Below, piece by piece: positions 1-6,848 of a stretch of 34,797 nt of DNA. A program made the translations under genes and the position numbers. Under the pieces are notes generated by a model. It was not told where the DNA came from. It searched no databases and saw nothing but the letters and a program-made list of their open reading frames with translations. How positions within the stretch are numbered: position 1 is the stretch's first letter; each line of letters opens with the position of its first letter. Source of the stretch: Bryobacterales bacterium (GTDB taxonomy: Bacteria > Acidobacteriota > Terriglobia > Bryobacterales > Bryobacteraceae); the NCBI GenBank assembly GCA_003164035.1, contig PLRS01000167.1:1-34797 (forward strand), read 5' to 3'.

Positions 1-21
1 CAGACTGAGAGTCCGCTCCAC
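1..21. repeat. Fragment of the family A intergenic repeat at the window edge
   Basis: The first 21 bases match the middle of the two longer family A copies (981-1001 and 7985-8005), with one difference from the former. After base 21 the similarity stops. It is either a truncated copy or the remaining half of one whose other part lies outside the window. Confidence 0.6.
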
Positions 22-225
22 GGGACTTCCCGACTATACTGTACGACGCGGGTGGGGGGTGGAGGACAAGGCGAGGGCTGTAAGTGGTTGCAGGGATTGG
101 GTGGAATTTATTTGCTAAGGCTGTGACCGCAATCTCGTATTACTATAATCGGACTCTTTTATCCTAAAATACTGAACAACAACGTCGAGCCGGAGAATAA
201 ATACTATACGCCGCCGCCTGTCCGG

Positions 226-732
226 GTGGCGCGGGGGAATGCGCCGCCAATTCCACCTTTGCCGGCGGCGGTCGTCAACAAGCGGAAGGCCCAGGCATGG
301 CTGCGGCTAGGTGTCAGGGGGAGCACGGCCGCCTATGACGAGGTGGTCAATGTCTACACCCGCACCGACGGCACATTGCCGATCGGTTATGACGAGAAGA
401 TTCTGGTCGCCATCTGGAAGAAGCTGGTCACCGACGCGCCGCCCTATCGCGCCCCGGACCCGGCCACGCCCTATCCGTCCAGCGTCGGGGGGATGGCTTT
501 GCTCAAACGCATTCTGGCCGAGTTGCGGACCGAGGTGTTGCCGCCGCGGGGCGACGTGGCCTGGGAGAATTGGGCCCTGTTCGTGTACGGCGCGGCCATG
601 ACGGTGCAGGCATTTCCGGACGGCAACAAGCGCGCGTGCCGGGCCGCGTACGCCCTCATCATGTGCAGCGCGAACATACCCTTCCGGGCTCCGAACGCCA
701 CTCTTGGGAGCAAACTCGCGGACATGAAGTAG
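226..732 (+). CDS. Fic/Doc-fold protein with the motif histidine replaced by glutamine
   Basis: The 168-residue product contains VQAFPDGNKR at residues 127-136, which matches the Fic/Doc core HxFx(D/E)GN(G/K)R. Fic-family enzymes transfer AMP, phosphate or related groups onto target proteins, and the motif histidine is the general base. Here that position is Gln128 (codon CAG), so the usual chemistry should be lost. The DGNKR part, which binds the nucleotide phosphates, is intact and resembles Doc rather than long Fic proteins. The frame is open back to a stop at 124-126; GTG at 226 is the first usual start codon, with no clear ribosome site, so the N terminus is uncertain. No antitoxin partner is visible beside it. 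The family call rests on one motif and the helical character around it. Confidence 0.55.
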   Translation: MARGNAPPIPPLPAAVVNKRKAQAWLRLGVRGSTAAYDEVVNVYTRTDGTLPIGYDEKILVAIWKKLVTDAPPYRAPDPATPYPSSVGGMALLKRILAELRTEVLPPRGDVAWENWALFVYGAAMTVQAFPDGNKRACRAAYALIMCSANIPFRAPNATLGSKLADMK

Positions 733-939
733 GGTGCGCGACCGGACCGGCATCGGCAGCGGCGGTGCGGATCGGCTCACACGGCAAGACGGCGAACAGT
801 GTCCCGGCTCCCTTCGAGTTCGGTTCGGCGCCATCCCGGAACGAGCCGCAACGAGATCCATCCACAGGGTCGACGGAACCAAACCGTCGAAGGGCGCCGG
901 CAGGCGAAAGACGCCGGCTTAACGAAAGCGGCCAATTGC
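733..939. other. Non-coding stretch, no recognisable content
   Basis: Only short overlapping frames without codon or motif support are present. Together with the repeat at 940-1071 and the leader to 1185 it forms a 453-bp gap before the ribonuclease gene. Confidence 0.5.
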
Positions 940-1071
940 GGGGCAGGGTTGAAAACGCGCCGGGACGAGTCCCGGCGTAGCAGACTGGGAGTCCGCTCCA
1001 CAATTCTCATGAGCTTGCGAGGGCCGTAGGCCCCGAGACGACAGACCACGAAAAACGATGGTCTGCCCCAC
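940..1071. repeat. Family A repeat, long copy 1 (132 bp)
   Basis: This stretch is nearly identical, base for base, to 7942-8075. Shared landmarks are a hairpin around CCGGGACGAGTCCCGG, the segment matching bases 1-21 of the window, a GGGCC(G/C)(T/C)AGGCCC hairpin, and a right end of GGTCTGCCCCAC. The left end GGGGCAGGG is partly the inverse of the right end. No transposase or other reading frame is present. It lies between the Fic-like gene and the ribonuclease. Confidence 0.85.
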
Positions 1072-1185
1072 GGAAGAGCGCAGGGCAGACTGTTCAGCGA
1101 AACAAGAGAAGCCGAGATGACTCTCGGCTCAGCAGGCTTGACAGCCTGCGGCACGGGTTCAGGCGTGTTACCATTCATCCCGGCC

Positions 1186-2631
1186 ATGTCTCACAACCAT
1201 TTCGACCTTGCGGCGGCGGCGCGGCAGGAAATGCTGGATCGCGGGTTTGAACCGGATTTCTCGCCGCAGGTCCAACAGCAGCTTGCAGAAATTGAGGACG
1301 TGCCCGAATCGGGGCTGCGCGATCTGACTTCGCTCGACTGGTCGTCGATCGATAACGACGATTCGAAAGATCTGGATCAGATCGAATGGGCGGAACGGAC
1401 GGCGGAGGGATTCCGCGTCCTGGTGGGGGTGGCGGACGTGGATTCGAAAGTCGCGCGGGCCACTCCCATCGACGCACATGCTCGCGCCGCCACTACCAGC
1501 GTCTACACCGGCATTCGCATTTTCCCGATGCTGCCGGAACGGCTCTCGACCGATGTGACCTCGCTGAACGAGAACCAGAACCGCGCGGCGGTCGTCATCG
1601 ACATGCAGATCGCCGCCGATGGCACGCTGGGCGCCAGCAATATCTATCGCGCGCTGGTAGCCAACCGCGCCCAGTTGACTTACAACGCGGTGGGCGCGTG
1701 GCTGGAAGGCACGGGGCCGATGCCGCCCAAGCTGGCGGCGCGGGCCGATCTGGCGGCGCAGTTAAAGCTGCAGGACGAAGCCGCCGGCGCGTTGCGGGAC
1801 GCGCGCCACCGCCTGGGGGCGCTGGTCTTCGACCGGCTGGAACCGGAGCCCGTCATTCGCAACGGCAAGGTGGAAGACATCGCCGCGCGCGCCGCCAACC
1901 GGGCGTCGCACCTGATCGAAGATTTCATGATTGCGGCCAACGAGGCGATGGCGCGGTACCTTTGCGGGGCCGGGGTCTCCTCCATCCGGCGGGTGGTGAG
2001 GGAGCCGAAGCTGTGGGGGCGAATTGTGGAGCTGGCCGCGCAGTACCATTCGAAATTGCCAGCCGAACCCGATGCGGGCGCGTTGAACGCTTTTCTGGTG
2101 AGCCGCAAGCAGGCGGATCCGGTTCACTATCCCGACCTTTCGCTGACGGTGCTGAAGCTGATGGGATCGGGCGAATATGTATTGATGCGGAAAGGGGACG
2201 ATGCGCTGGGGCATTTCGGCCTGGCCGCGCACGACTACACCCATTCGACCGCGCCCAATCGGCGTTTCGCCGACCTGGTTACGCAGCGCCTGGTGAAGGC
2301 GCTCGCCGCCCAACGCCCGGCGCCTTATTCGGACGACGAACTGGCCGCGATCGCGCGCGACTGCACCTTCAAGGAAAATGCGGCGCGCAAGGTGAACCGC
2401 GACATGCAGAAGCGCATCGCCGCGGTGGCGCTGGCGTCGCGCATCGGGCAGATTTTCTCGGCGGTGGTGACCGGAGTCACGCCCAAGGGGGTATTCGTGC
2501 GTATTGTGCAGCCGGCCGCCGAAGGGCGCCTGATGCGGGGAGAGGGCGGCGTGAAAGTTGGCGATCGATTGAGTGTAAGCCTGCTCGCGACCGACCCGGC
2601 GCGCGCCTTTATCGATTTCGCCCGGCAGTAG
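1186..2631 (+). CDS. RNB-domain (RNase II/R family) exoribonuclease, short form
   Basis: The 481-residue protein has the RNB catalytic core. SIDNDDSKDLDQ at residues 54-65 is the metal-binding aspartate motif, and a later HSTAPNRRFADLVTQRL matches the family's conserved arginine/aspartate block. Family members degrade RNA 3' to 5' using bound magnesium. The last aspartate of the usual D-x-D-D cluster is Gln65 here, a pattern I recall from a subfamily of about 480 residues that lacks full cold-shock domains. The C-terminal part (about residues 420-480) looks like an S1-type RNA-binding barrel. ATG at 1186 is chosen because the region between 1117 and 1186 has no family similarity and overlaps leader sequence. 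It stands alone on the plus strand. Substrate is not predictable. Confidence 0.88.
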   Translation: MSHNHFDLAAAARQEMLDRGFEPDFSPQVQQQLAEIEDVPESGLRDLTSLDWSSIDNDDSKDLDQIEWAERTAEGFRVLVGVADVDSKVARATPIDAHARAATTSVYTGIRIFPMLPERLSTDVTSLNENQNRAAVVIDMQIAADGTLGASNIYRALVANRAQLTYNAVGAWLEGTGPMPPKLAARADLAAQLKLQDEAAGALRDARHRLGALVFDRLEPEPVIRNGKVEDIAARAANRASHLIEDFMIAANEAMARYLCGAGVSSIRRVVREPKLWGRIVELAAQYHSKLPAEPDAGALNAFLVSRKQADPVHYPDLSLTVLKLMGSGEYVLMRKGDDALGHFGLAAHDYTHSTAPNRRFADLVTQRLVKALAAQRPAPYSDDELAAIARDCTFKENAARKVNRDMQKRIAAVALASRIGQIFSAVVTGVTPKGVFVRIVQPAAEGRLMRGEGGVKVGDRLSVSLLATDPARAFIDFARQ

Positions 2632-2690
2632 GATGGCACCTGCCGCATTCACCGCACGATCCGCGTCACGCCGGCCATGGAAGCGGGTAT

Positions 2691-2713
2691 TAAGGATCCC
2701 GCGTGGGATCTTA
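2691..2713 (+). terminator. Possible terminator hairpin after the ribonuclease gene
   Basis: TAAGGATCCC and GGGATCTTA pair around a GCGT loop with one bulged base. The following sequence is only weakly T-containing, so this may be a processing hairpin rather than an intrinsic terminator. Confidence 0.35.
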
Positions 2714-2809
2714 AAAGAATTCTCGCGTGATGGAATCAGAGTGGCGGGTGCGACGGGAAGTCGCAACCATGCGTAACGGCTCGGGTCAACTAACGTCTTT
2801 CCACGGTGG

Positions 2810-2815
2810 TAGAAT
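2810..2815 (+). promoter_or_regulatory. Candidate -10 element (TAGAAT) close to the start codon
   Basis: TAGAAT ends 9 bases before the ATG at 2825, and there is no ribosome-binding sequence between them. This spacing would give a very short leader or a leaderless transcript. No convincing -35 hexamer is visible. Confidence 0.35.
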
Positions 2816-2824
2816 CAGTCCACC

Positions 2825-3130
2825 ATGAGCCCCGACGAACAGGATGCCGCAGTCCTTCGAATTGTAAAAGACCGCGCCGAAGCGAAACGGCGGCGCGCAC
2901 TCTTGGAGAGCGAACTCCAAGCCGCAGGCAAAGCCTTGCATGTAATCTCGGAGGCCCTTCCCTTGCTGGGATCACCCGTCGTGAACATACCTGTTCTATT
3001 GAAATTGATCGATGAGAATGCCGAACTACTCGCACCGTCGAAGTTGGTCCAAATGATGAAGGAATACGCGGACCTTACCACTCAGATCGCAGATCTGGAC
3101 GCAAGTGCCAAAGCGGCCGGGTTCGAGTGA
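2825..3130 (+). CDS. Small coiled-coil protein of unknown function
   Basis: This 101-residue product is not recognised. Residues 5-45 are rich in Lys, Arg, Glu and Ala and suggest a long helix. A hydrophobic centre (about 45-65) is followed by a second helix from about 70 to 98, so a helical hairpin is likely. There is no signal peptide or membrane segment. It has its own probable promoter and lies 78 bases upstream of an exported HEAT-repeat protein on the same strand. Its codon usage and the absence of a competing frame make it more likely real than not. Confidence 0.55.
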   Translation: MSPDEQDAAVLRIVKDRAEAKRRRALLESELQAAGKALHVISEALPLLGSPVVNIPVLLKLIDENAELLAPSKLVQMMKEYADLTTQIADLDASAKAAGFE

Positions 3131-3208
3131 AATCAAGAAAGGTTCCAGGCACTTTTCAGGCACTACCCAAGTAGGAGGGCGCCGAATCGTGGCAAACTGG
3201 AAAGCAGG

Positions 3209-4240
3209 ATGACGCTTGAGAAGTTCTTGTTGGCGGCGGTGACGATTGCGGCGGCGGCCGCCATAGCAGCCTCGGTGCCGCAGCCTGTCAGCCAGATTGG
3301 GACCATCGATTTCTTCGGCTACGGCGCGCTGGACGCGGCGCGGCTGGAGCGGGTGCTGCCGTTCAAGCCGGGCGACCCGCTGCCGACGACAGAACTGCGG
3401 GATGAGGCCGAGCAGACGATTTCGAGAGTGGCGGACCGCCCTTCGGTGACGGTGAGTTCCATCTGCTGCCAGGCGGACGGGCGCTTCTCGGTGTTCGTGG
3501 GCATGGCGGAGGCGAGTGCGCCTTTCATCGATTTCAACGAACGCCCCGCGGGCGACCACAAATTTCCGGCCGGCGTGCTGGACGTGTTCAAGAAAATGGA
3601 TCAATTCTGGCAGGCGGCGGTTCAGGCCGGCCACGCGACCGAGGACGACTCCCAGGGGTACGCCCTACTCGACGATCCCGACACGCACTTCGAACAGATC
3701 AAACTGCGGGATTGGGCTCGCGCCAATTTTCAAGTAGTCTTTAAGATACTGGACAGTTCGCGGTACCAGGAACAGCGCGCCTACGCCGCCGAGGCCCTGG
3801 GTTACCTGAAGCGTTCGCCGCGGCAGGTATACGCGTTGGTGCAGGCCTCGTTCGACGCCAATGGCGGCGTGCGCAATAACGCTCTCCGCGCCTTGGCCAT
3901 CGTGGTGAAAGCCGGGCCGGAGCTGATCTCCGAGGTTCCGGCCGAACGCTTCATTCCGCTGCTGCATTCGCCGGAGTGGAGCGATCGCAACAAGACCGCG
4001 CTACTGTTCGAGACGCTAACCGAATCGCGCGAGCGGGCGGTGCTGGGCGCTTTGCATTCCGAAGCGCTGGAGCCTTTGCGGGAGATGGCGCAGTGGAAGG
4101 ACTGGCGGCATGCGCAATCCTCCGCCCGCCTGCTGGGCCGCATCACGGGAATGGAAGAAGCGCAGATCGACAAGCTCATCGCCTTCCATGATGTAGAGGA
4201 CATCCTGAAAGCCATACACTCAGTGCCTGTCAGGAAATAA
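3209..4240 (+). CDS. Exported protein with POTRA-like N terminus and HEAT-type repeats
   Basis: The 343-residue protein starts with a hydrophobic, alanine-rich segment (residues 5-22) typical of a signal peptide or membrane anchor. Residues about 29-100 read IGTIDFFGYGALDAARLERV, then LPFKPGDPL, which follows the POTRA pattern (strand, small loop, helix, then 'kpGd.l') found in BamA/FtsQ-type proteins. Residues about 175-310 contain paired helices of HEAT type, such as QRAYAAEALGYL and VRNNALRALAIV. POTRA domains and HEAT repeats both bind partner proteins or peptides, so an adaptor in the periplasm is a fair guess. No catalytic motif is visible. Its TAA stop lies inside the terminal inverted repeat of the element at 4234-4399. 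Confidence 0.65.
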   Translation: MTLEKFLLAAVTIAAAAAIAASVPQPVSQIGTIDFFGYGALDAARLERVLPFKPGDPLPTTELRDEAEQTISRVADRPSVTVSSICCQADGRFSVFVGMAEASAPFIDFNERPAGDHKFPAGVLDVFKKMDQFWQAAVQAGHATEDDSQGYALLDDPDTHFEQIKLRDWARANFQVVFKILDSSRYQEQRAYAAEALGYLKRSPRQVYALVQASFDANGGVRNNALRALAIVVKAGPELISEVPAERFIPLLHSPEWSDRNKTALLFETLTESRERAVLGALHSEALEPLREMAQWKDWRHAQSSARLLGRITGMEEAQIDKLIAFHDVEDILKAIHSVPVRK

Positions 4241-4399
4241 CCATGCCAACCCGACGTGGCGCACGCACTCGTGCGTGCCGCGTCGGCACTTTTGCCGACG
4301 CTCGGCGCACCATACGCGAGCGGGTGTCGAGAGAGTCTCGACACGGCATGCACGAGTGCGTGCGCCACGGCGGGCTCCGGGATTTGGCATGGTTATTTC
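4234..4399. mobile_element. MITE-like inverted-repeat element with nested hairpins (166 bp)
   Basis: The ends are perfect 16-bp inverted repeats (4234-4249 and 4384-4399). Inside them is a second perfect 19-bp pair, 4256-4274 with 4350-4368. Two local hairpins sit in the centre: 4281-4288 with 4293-4300 (8-bp stem, 4-base loop) and 4324-4332 with 4336-4344 (9-bp stem, 3-base loop). It encodes no protein. The left end contains the TAA stop codon of the preceding gene. The structure fits a non-autonomous mobile element, but no target-site duplication is obvious and only one copy is present here. Confidence 0.6.
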
Positions 4400-4448
4400 A
4401 TTACCTAAGGGGCCGCTGGCTAACCCGGCGATCCGAGCAGGGAGATCG

Positions 4449-4513
4449 GGACCGATTGACAATCGGTCCTGGGCAGGCGCTTCCGCCTGCGGCGACAGGC
4501 CAGGAGGCCTGTC
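4449..4513. repeat. Three tandem hairpins between the inverted-repeat element and tyrA
   Basis: Three perfect stems follow each other: 4449-4458 with 4460-4469 (10 bp, centred on TTGACAA), 4473-4479 with 4484-4490 (7 bp, loop CTTC), and 4494-4501 with 4506-4513 (8 bp, loop AGGA). The last ends directly beside the tyrA stop codon. The first has the same architecture as the palindrome at 30304-30324. The cluster may act in transcription termination or RNA 3'-end protection at this convergent gene end, or be a REP-type repeat. Confidence 0.6.
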
Positions 4514-5356
4514 CTACGAGGGTTCCCGCAGGCGCCTGGCGAACTTTTCGCCCTTGGTAAACTCCTCCTGCAGTTGGCGGGTCCGAAGGTTTTCGCGCAG
4601 GTGCTCCAGTTCCTGGATATAGTCGCCGAGGGCGCGGGCGATGTGATCGGTATTGGTGGCCACGATGTCGCGCCACAAATCGTAGGAGCTCAACGCCAGG
4701 CGGGTCATATCCTTCAAGCCCGGCCCGTATAGCGGCGGAACGGCGCCTTGCCATTGGGCTTCGAGCACGGCGGCGAGCGCGGTGGAGGCCAGTTGCGGCA
4801 CGTGCGAGGTGCGGGCGACCAGGCGGTCGTGGGCGTCGCAATCGAGCACGGCGATGCGCGCGCCGATCCGGTCCAGCCAGCGGCGGAAGTCGCGGGCGGC
4901 GGGAGTTTCGAGCTCGCCCGGCTCGTCGGGCGCAAGCGCCCAGGGATGGCCGCGAAACAGCTCGGCGTCCGCCGCGACCGCACCGCGGCTCTCCTTGCCG
5001 GCCATGGGATGGCCGCCGAGGAACTGGCAGCGGGTCAGGACTTGCCGCGCCAGGTCGACGATTTCGCACTTGGTCGATCCGGCGTCGGTCACCAAAGCAC
5101 CAGGCTTGACCAGCGGGTCGAGATGGCGGATGGTATCGAGAATCCTGCCGATGGCCTGAGACAGAAAGACGAGATCGGCCGCGGCCACGGCTTCGGCCAG
5201 CGGCGCGCCGCGGTCGATGGCCCCGCGTGCCATGGCATCGGCCAGAGCCGCCGGCGAACTGACGCCGACGATGGCGCCGTCGAAGCCGGCTTTGCGCAGG
5301 GCCAGTCCGAACGACGCGCCGATCAATCCGGTTCCGACGATGGTTACCTGGCGCAT
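4514..5356 (-). CDS. tyrA: Prephenate dehydrogenase
   Basis: The 280-residue enzyme oxidises and decarboxylates prephenate to 4-hydroxyphenylpyruvate with NAD(P), the committed step to tyrosine. The N terminus has the dinucleotide-binding fold (VGTGLIGASFGLALRK, residues 5-20). GGHPMAGKESRGA in the middle is a TyrA signature, and HDRLVARTSHVPQLAS corresponds to the active-site helix; the usual SHLPH reads SHVPQ, a variant I believe occurs in other TyrA proteins. There is no ACT domain at the C terminus and no fused chorismate mutase. ATG at 5356 is preferred over TTG one codon earlier. It is the last gene of the aromatic cluster, 163 bases after the DAHP-synthase homologue, with a family A repeat in the gap, so it could have its own promoter or be processed separately. 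Confidence 0.93.
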   Translation of the reverse strand: MRQVTIVGTGLIGASFGLALRKAGFDGAIVGVSSPAALADAMARGAIDRGAPLAEAVAAADLVFLSQAIGRILDTIRHLDPLVKPGALVTDAGSTKCEIVDLARQVLTRCQFLGGHPMAGKESRGAVAADAELFRGHPWALAPDEPGELETPAARDFRRWLDRIGARIAVLDCDAHDRLVARTSHVPQLASTALAAVLEAQWQGAVPPLYGPGLKDMTRLALSSYDLWRDIVATNTDHIARALGDYIQELEHLRENLRTRQLQEEFTKGEKFARRLREPS

Positions 5357-5393
5357 CAACGTTCCAGCCTAACAGGCAGTGACAAAGACCCAG

Positions 5394-5482
5394 GTGGGAC
5401 AGACGATCGTTTTCTGTCGTCTGTCGGGCAGGCGTGGCCTAAGGACGCCTGACAGACCACAAAAGACGATGGTCTGTCCCAC
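5394..5482. repeat. Family A repeat, short inverted-repeat form (89 bp)
   Basis: The first and last about 32 bases are imperfect inverse copies of each other, starting GTGGGACAGAC and ending GTCTGTCCCAC. A GC-rich centre contains a further AGGCGT/ACGCCT hairpin. The right end matches the right ends of the long copies at 940-1071 and 7942-8075. It fills the space between tyrA and the DAHP-synthase homologue inside the operon. Confidence 0.75.
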
Positions 5483-5519
5483 CCTGCCCGCGCCACGGGG
5501 TGCTCTGCCGGCTCCCGCA

Positions 5520-6545
5520 CTATACGCTCCGGCCGACCGCGGTCGCGATCTGGCGCAACTGCGCGGTGAGCTCTACGAACTGGCGCGGGCCCAGCGCTTG
5601 CGCGCCTTCGCTCAGTGCGCGATCGGGATCGGGATGGACTTCCAGGATTACCCCGTCGGCGCCGGCGGCCACGGCGGCGCGGGCCATCGGCGGAACCTTA
5701 TCGCGGCGGCCGGTGGCCTGACACGGATCGGCCAGGATCGGCAGGTGCGAGAGCTTTTTCACCACCGGAATGGCGGAAAGGTCGAGCGTGTACCGGGTGT
5801 AGGTTTCGAAAGTACGAATGCCGCCTTCGCTCAGGATGACGTCGTAGTTGCCGCCGGCCAGAATGTGTTCGGCCGAGAGCAGCAGATCCTCCACGGTGGC
5901 GGCAATGCCACGCTTCAACAGCACCGGCCTGGACTGCTTGCCCAGTTCGTCCAGCAGGCGGAAATTCTGCATGTTGCGCGAGCCCACTTCAAGAATGTCG
6001 GCATAGCGCGCGACCAGCGGGATCTCGGTATGGTCGATGACTTCGCTCACCACCAGCAGGCCGTGGCGCTCGGCCGCCTGCCGCAGCAGCACGAGCCCCC
6101 GTTCACCGGGACCTTCGGCGCCGTAAGGCGAATCGTTGCGCAGAAAGACGCCGGCGCGGAGCAGCGATGCTCCAGCCTGGGCCGCCATTTCCGCCGAGCG
6201 CTCCAACAGCTCGCGGCTTTCCACTCTGGCCGGACCGGCCAGCATCACCACCCGATTGCCGCCGATCTCGACACTCCGGTCGACAGGGCCGGCGCGGACC
6301 ACCGTCCCCTGCGGGCGAAAGCTACGGCTGGCCAGCTTGTAAGGCGATGCGATGCGATGCGCTTCCTTCACGCCATCCATCACTTCGAAGACCGAAAGAT
6401 CGGATTCGGTCTTGCCTCCCACGCCGCCAAGCACGGTGTGTACCACGCCGGTGGAGCGGTGCACGTCGAAACCCATGTCCACCATGCGGTCGATGACGGC
6501 TTCGATCTGTTCGTCGGTGGCGCCGGCTTGCATTACGATGACCAT
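5520..6545 (-). CDS. aroF: Type I-beta DAHP synthase homologue with degenerate active site
   Basis: The family condenses phosphoenolpyruvate and erythrose 4-phosphate to DAHP, the first step of the shikimate pathway. The 341-residue product aligns end to end with the Thermotoga maritima type (from memory), with a constant offset of four residues: an N-terminal ferredoxin/ACT-like regulatory domain (1-78), then a TIM barrel. Fold motifs are kept (RGIRTFE-like GGIRTFE 241-247, TGRRDKVPP 278-286, LEVHPDPDRALS 301-312). Key positions are not: the metal-ligand Cys of GPC is Ala106, the ligand His of DPSH is Gln276, the ligand Asp near the end is Glu313, KPRTSPY reads LRNDSPY (135-141), and CERG reads SEGG (239-242). 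Only Glu302 of the four ligands is unchanged. Normal DAHP synthase activity is therefore doubtful. Its ATG follows the chorismate mutase stop directly, so the two are surely co-transcribed. Confidence 0.85.
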   Translation of the reverse strand: MVIVMQAGATDEQIEAVIDRMVDMGFDVHRSTGVVHTVLGGVGGKTESDLSVFEVMDGVKEAHRIASPYKLASRSFRPQGTVVRAGPVDRSVEIGGNRVVMLAGPARVESRELLERSAEMAAQAGASLLRAGVFLRNDSPYGAEGPGERGLVLLRQAAERHGLLVVSEVIDHTEIPLVARYADILEVGSRNMQNFRLLDELGKQSRPVLLKRGIAATVEDLLLSAEHILAGGNYDVILSEGGIRTFETYTRYTLDLSAIPVVKKLSHLPILADPCQATGRRDKVPPMARAAVAAGADGVILEVHPDPDRALSEGAQALGPRQFVELTAQLRQIATAVGRSV

Positions 6546-6848
6546 TTATTTGGCTCCGTCCGATTCCATGCGGATGCGCTGGATGCGGCGCATCTCGTCG
6601 ATGACGCGCTCGAAGATGCCGCGCAATTGGGCGTTGGTGAGCGGGCCCTGGTTGGCCGAGTTCACGTTGGCGAAGACCAGCTCTTCGCGTTTCGGCTCGT
6701 AGATCGGCAACTGGGCCTGGCGCTTCACCCGGCCGATGTCCTCCACCACGCGGGTGCGCTGGTTGAGCAGGGCGACGATCTGGCGATCGACTTCGTCGAT
6801 GTGCTCGCGCAACTCGTCCAGTTCGAGGCGCGCCTGTTCTTCCGTCAT
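6546..6848 (-). CDS. Chorismate mutase, AroQ class, monofunctional
   Basis: The 100-residue all-helical protein rearranges chorismate to prephenate, feeding the phenylalanine and tyrosine branch. AroQ active-site positions are recognisable: LRxxIDxVD (Arg14), LLNQR (Arg31), VKR (Lys42), PIYEPKREE (Arg/Glu about 54-55), and the C-terminal helix FERVIDEMRRIQ. The length matches free-standing AroQ domains. Its ATG overlaps the trpA stop by 4 bases (ATGA), and its stop codon abuts the ATG of the DAHP-synthase homologue. In several bacteria a chorismate mutase and a type I-beta DAHP synthase form a regulatory complex; the tight pairing here suggests a similar link. Confidence 0.92.
   Translation of the reverse strand: MTEEQARLELDELREHIDEVDRQIVALLNQRTRVVEDIGRVKRQAQLPIYEPKREELVFANVNSANQGPLTNAQLRGIFERVIDEMRRIQRIRMESDGAK

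Noticed and set aside
2632-2824. A gene continuing after the ribonuclease in another frame (to 2693)
   Set aside because: That frame is the shifted reading of the ribonuclease and ends in the intergenic hairpin region.
5520-6545. Sequencing or frame error as the cause of the altered DAHP synthase motifs
   Set aside because: The frame is open for 341 codons, flanking residues align at a constant offset, and the changes lie at five separate places, each by clean codon substitution.
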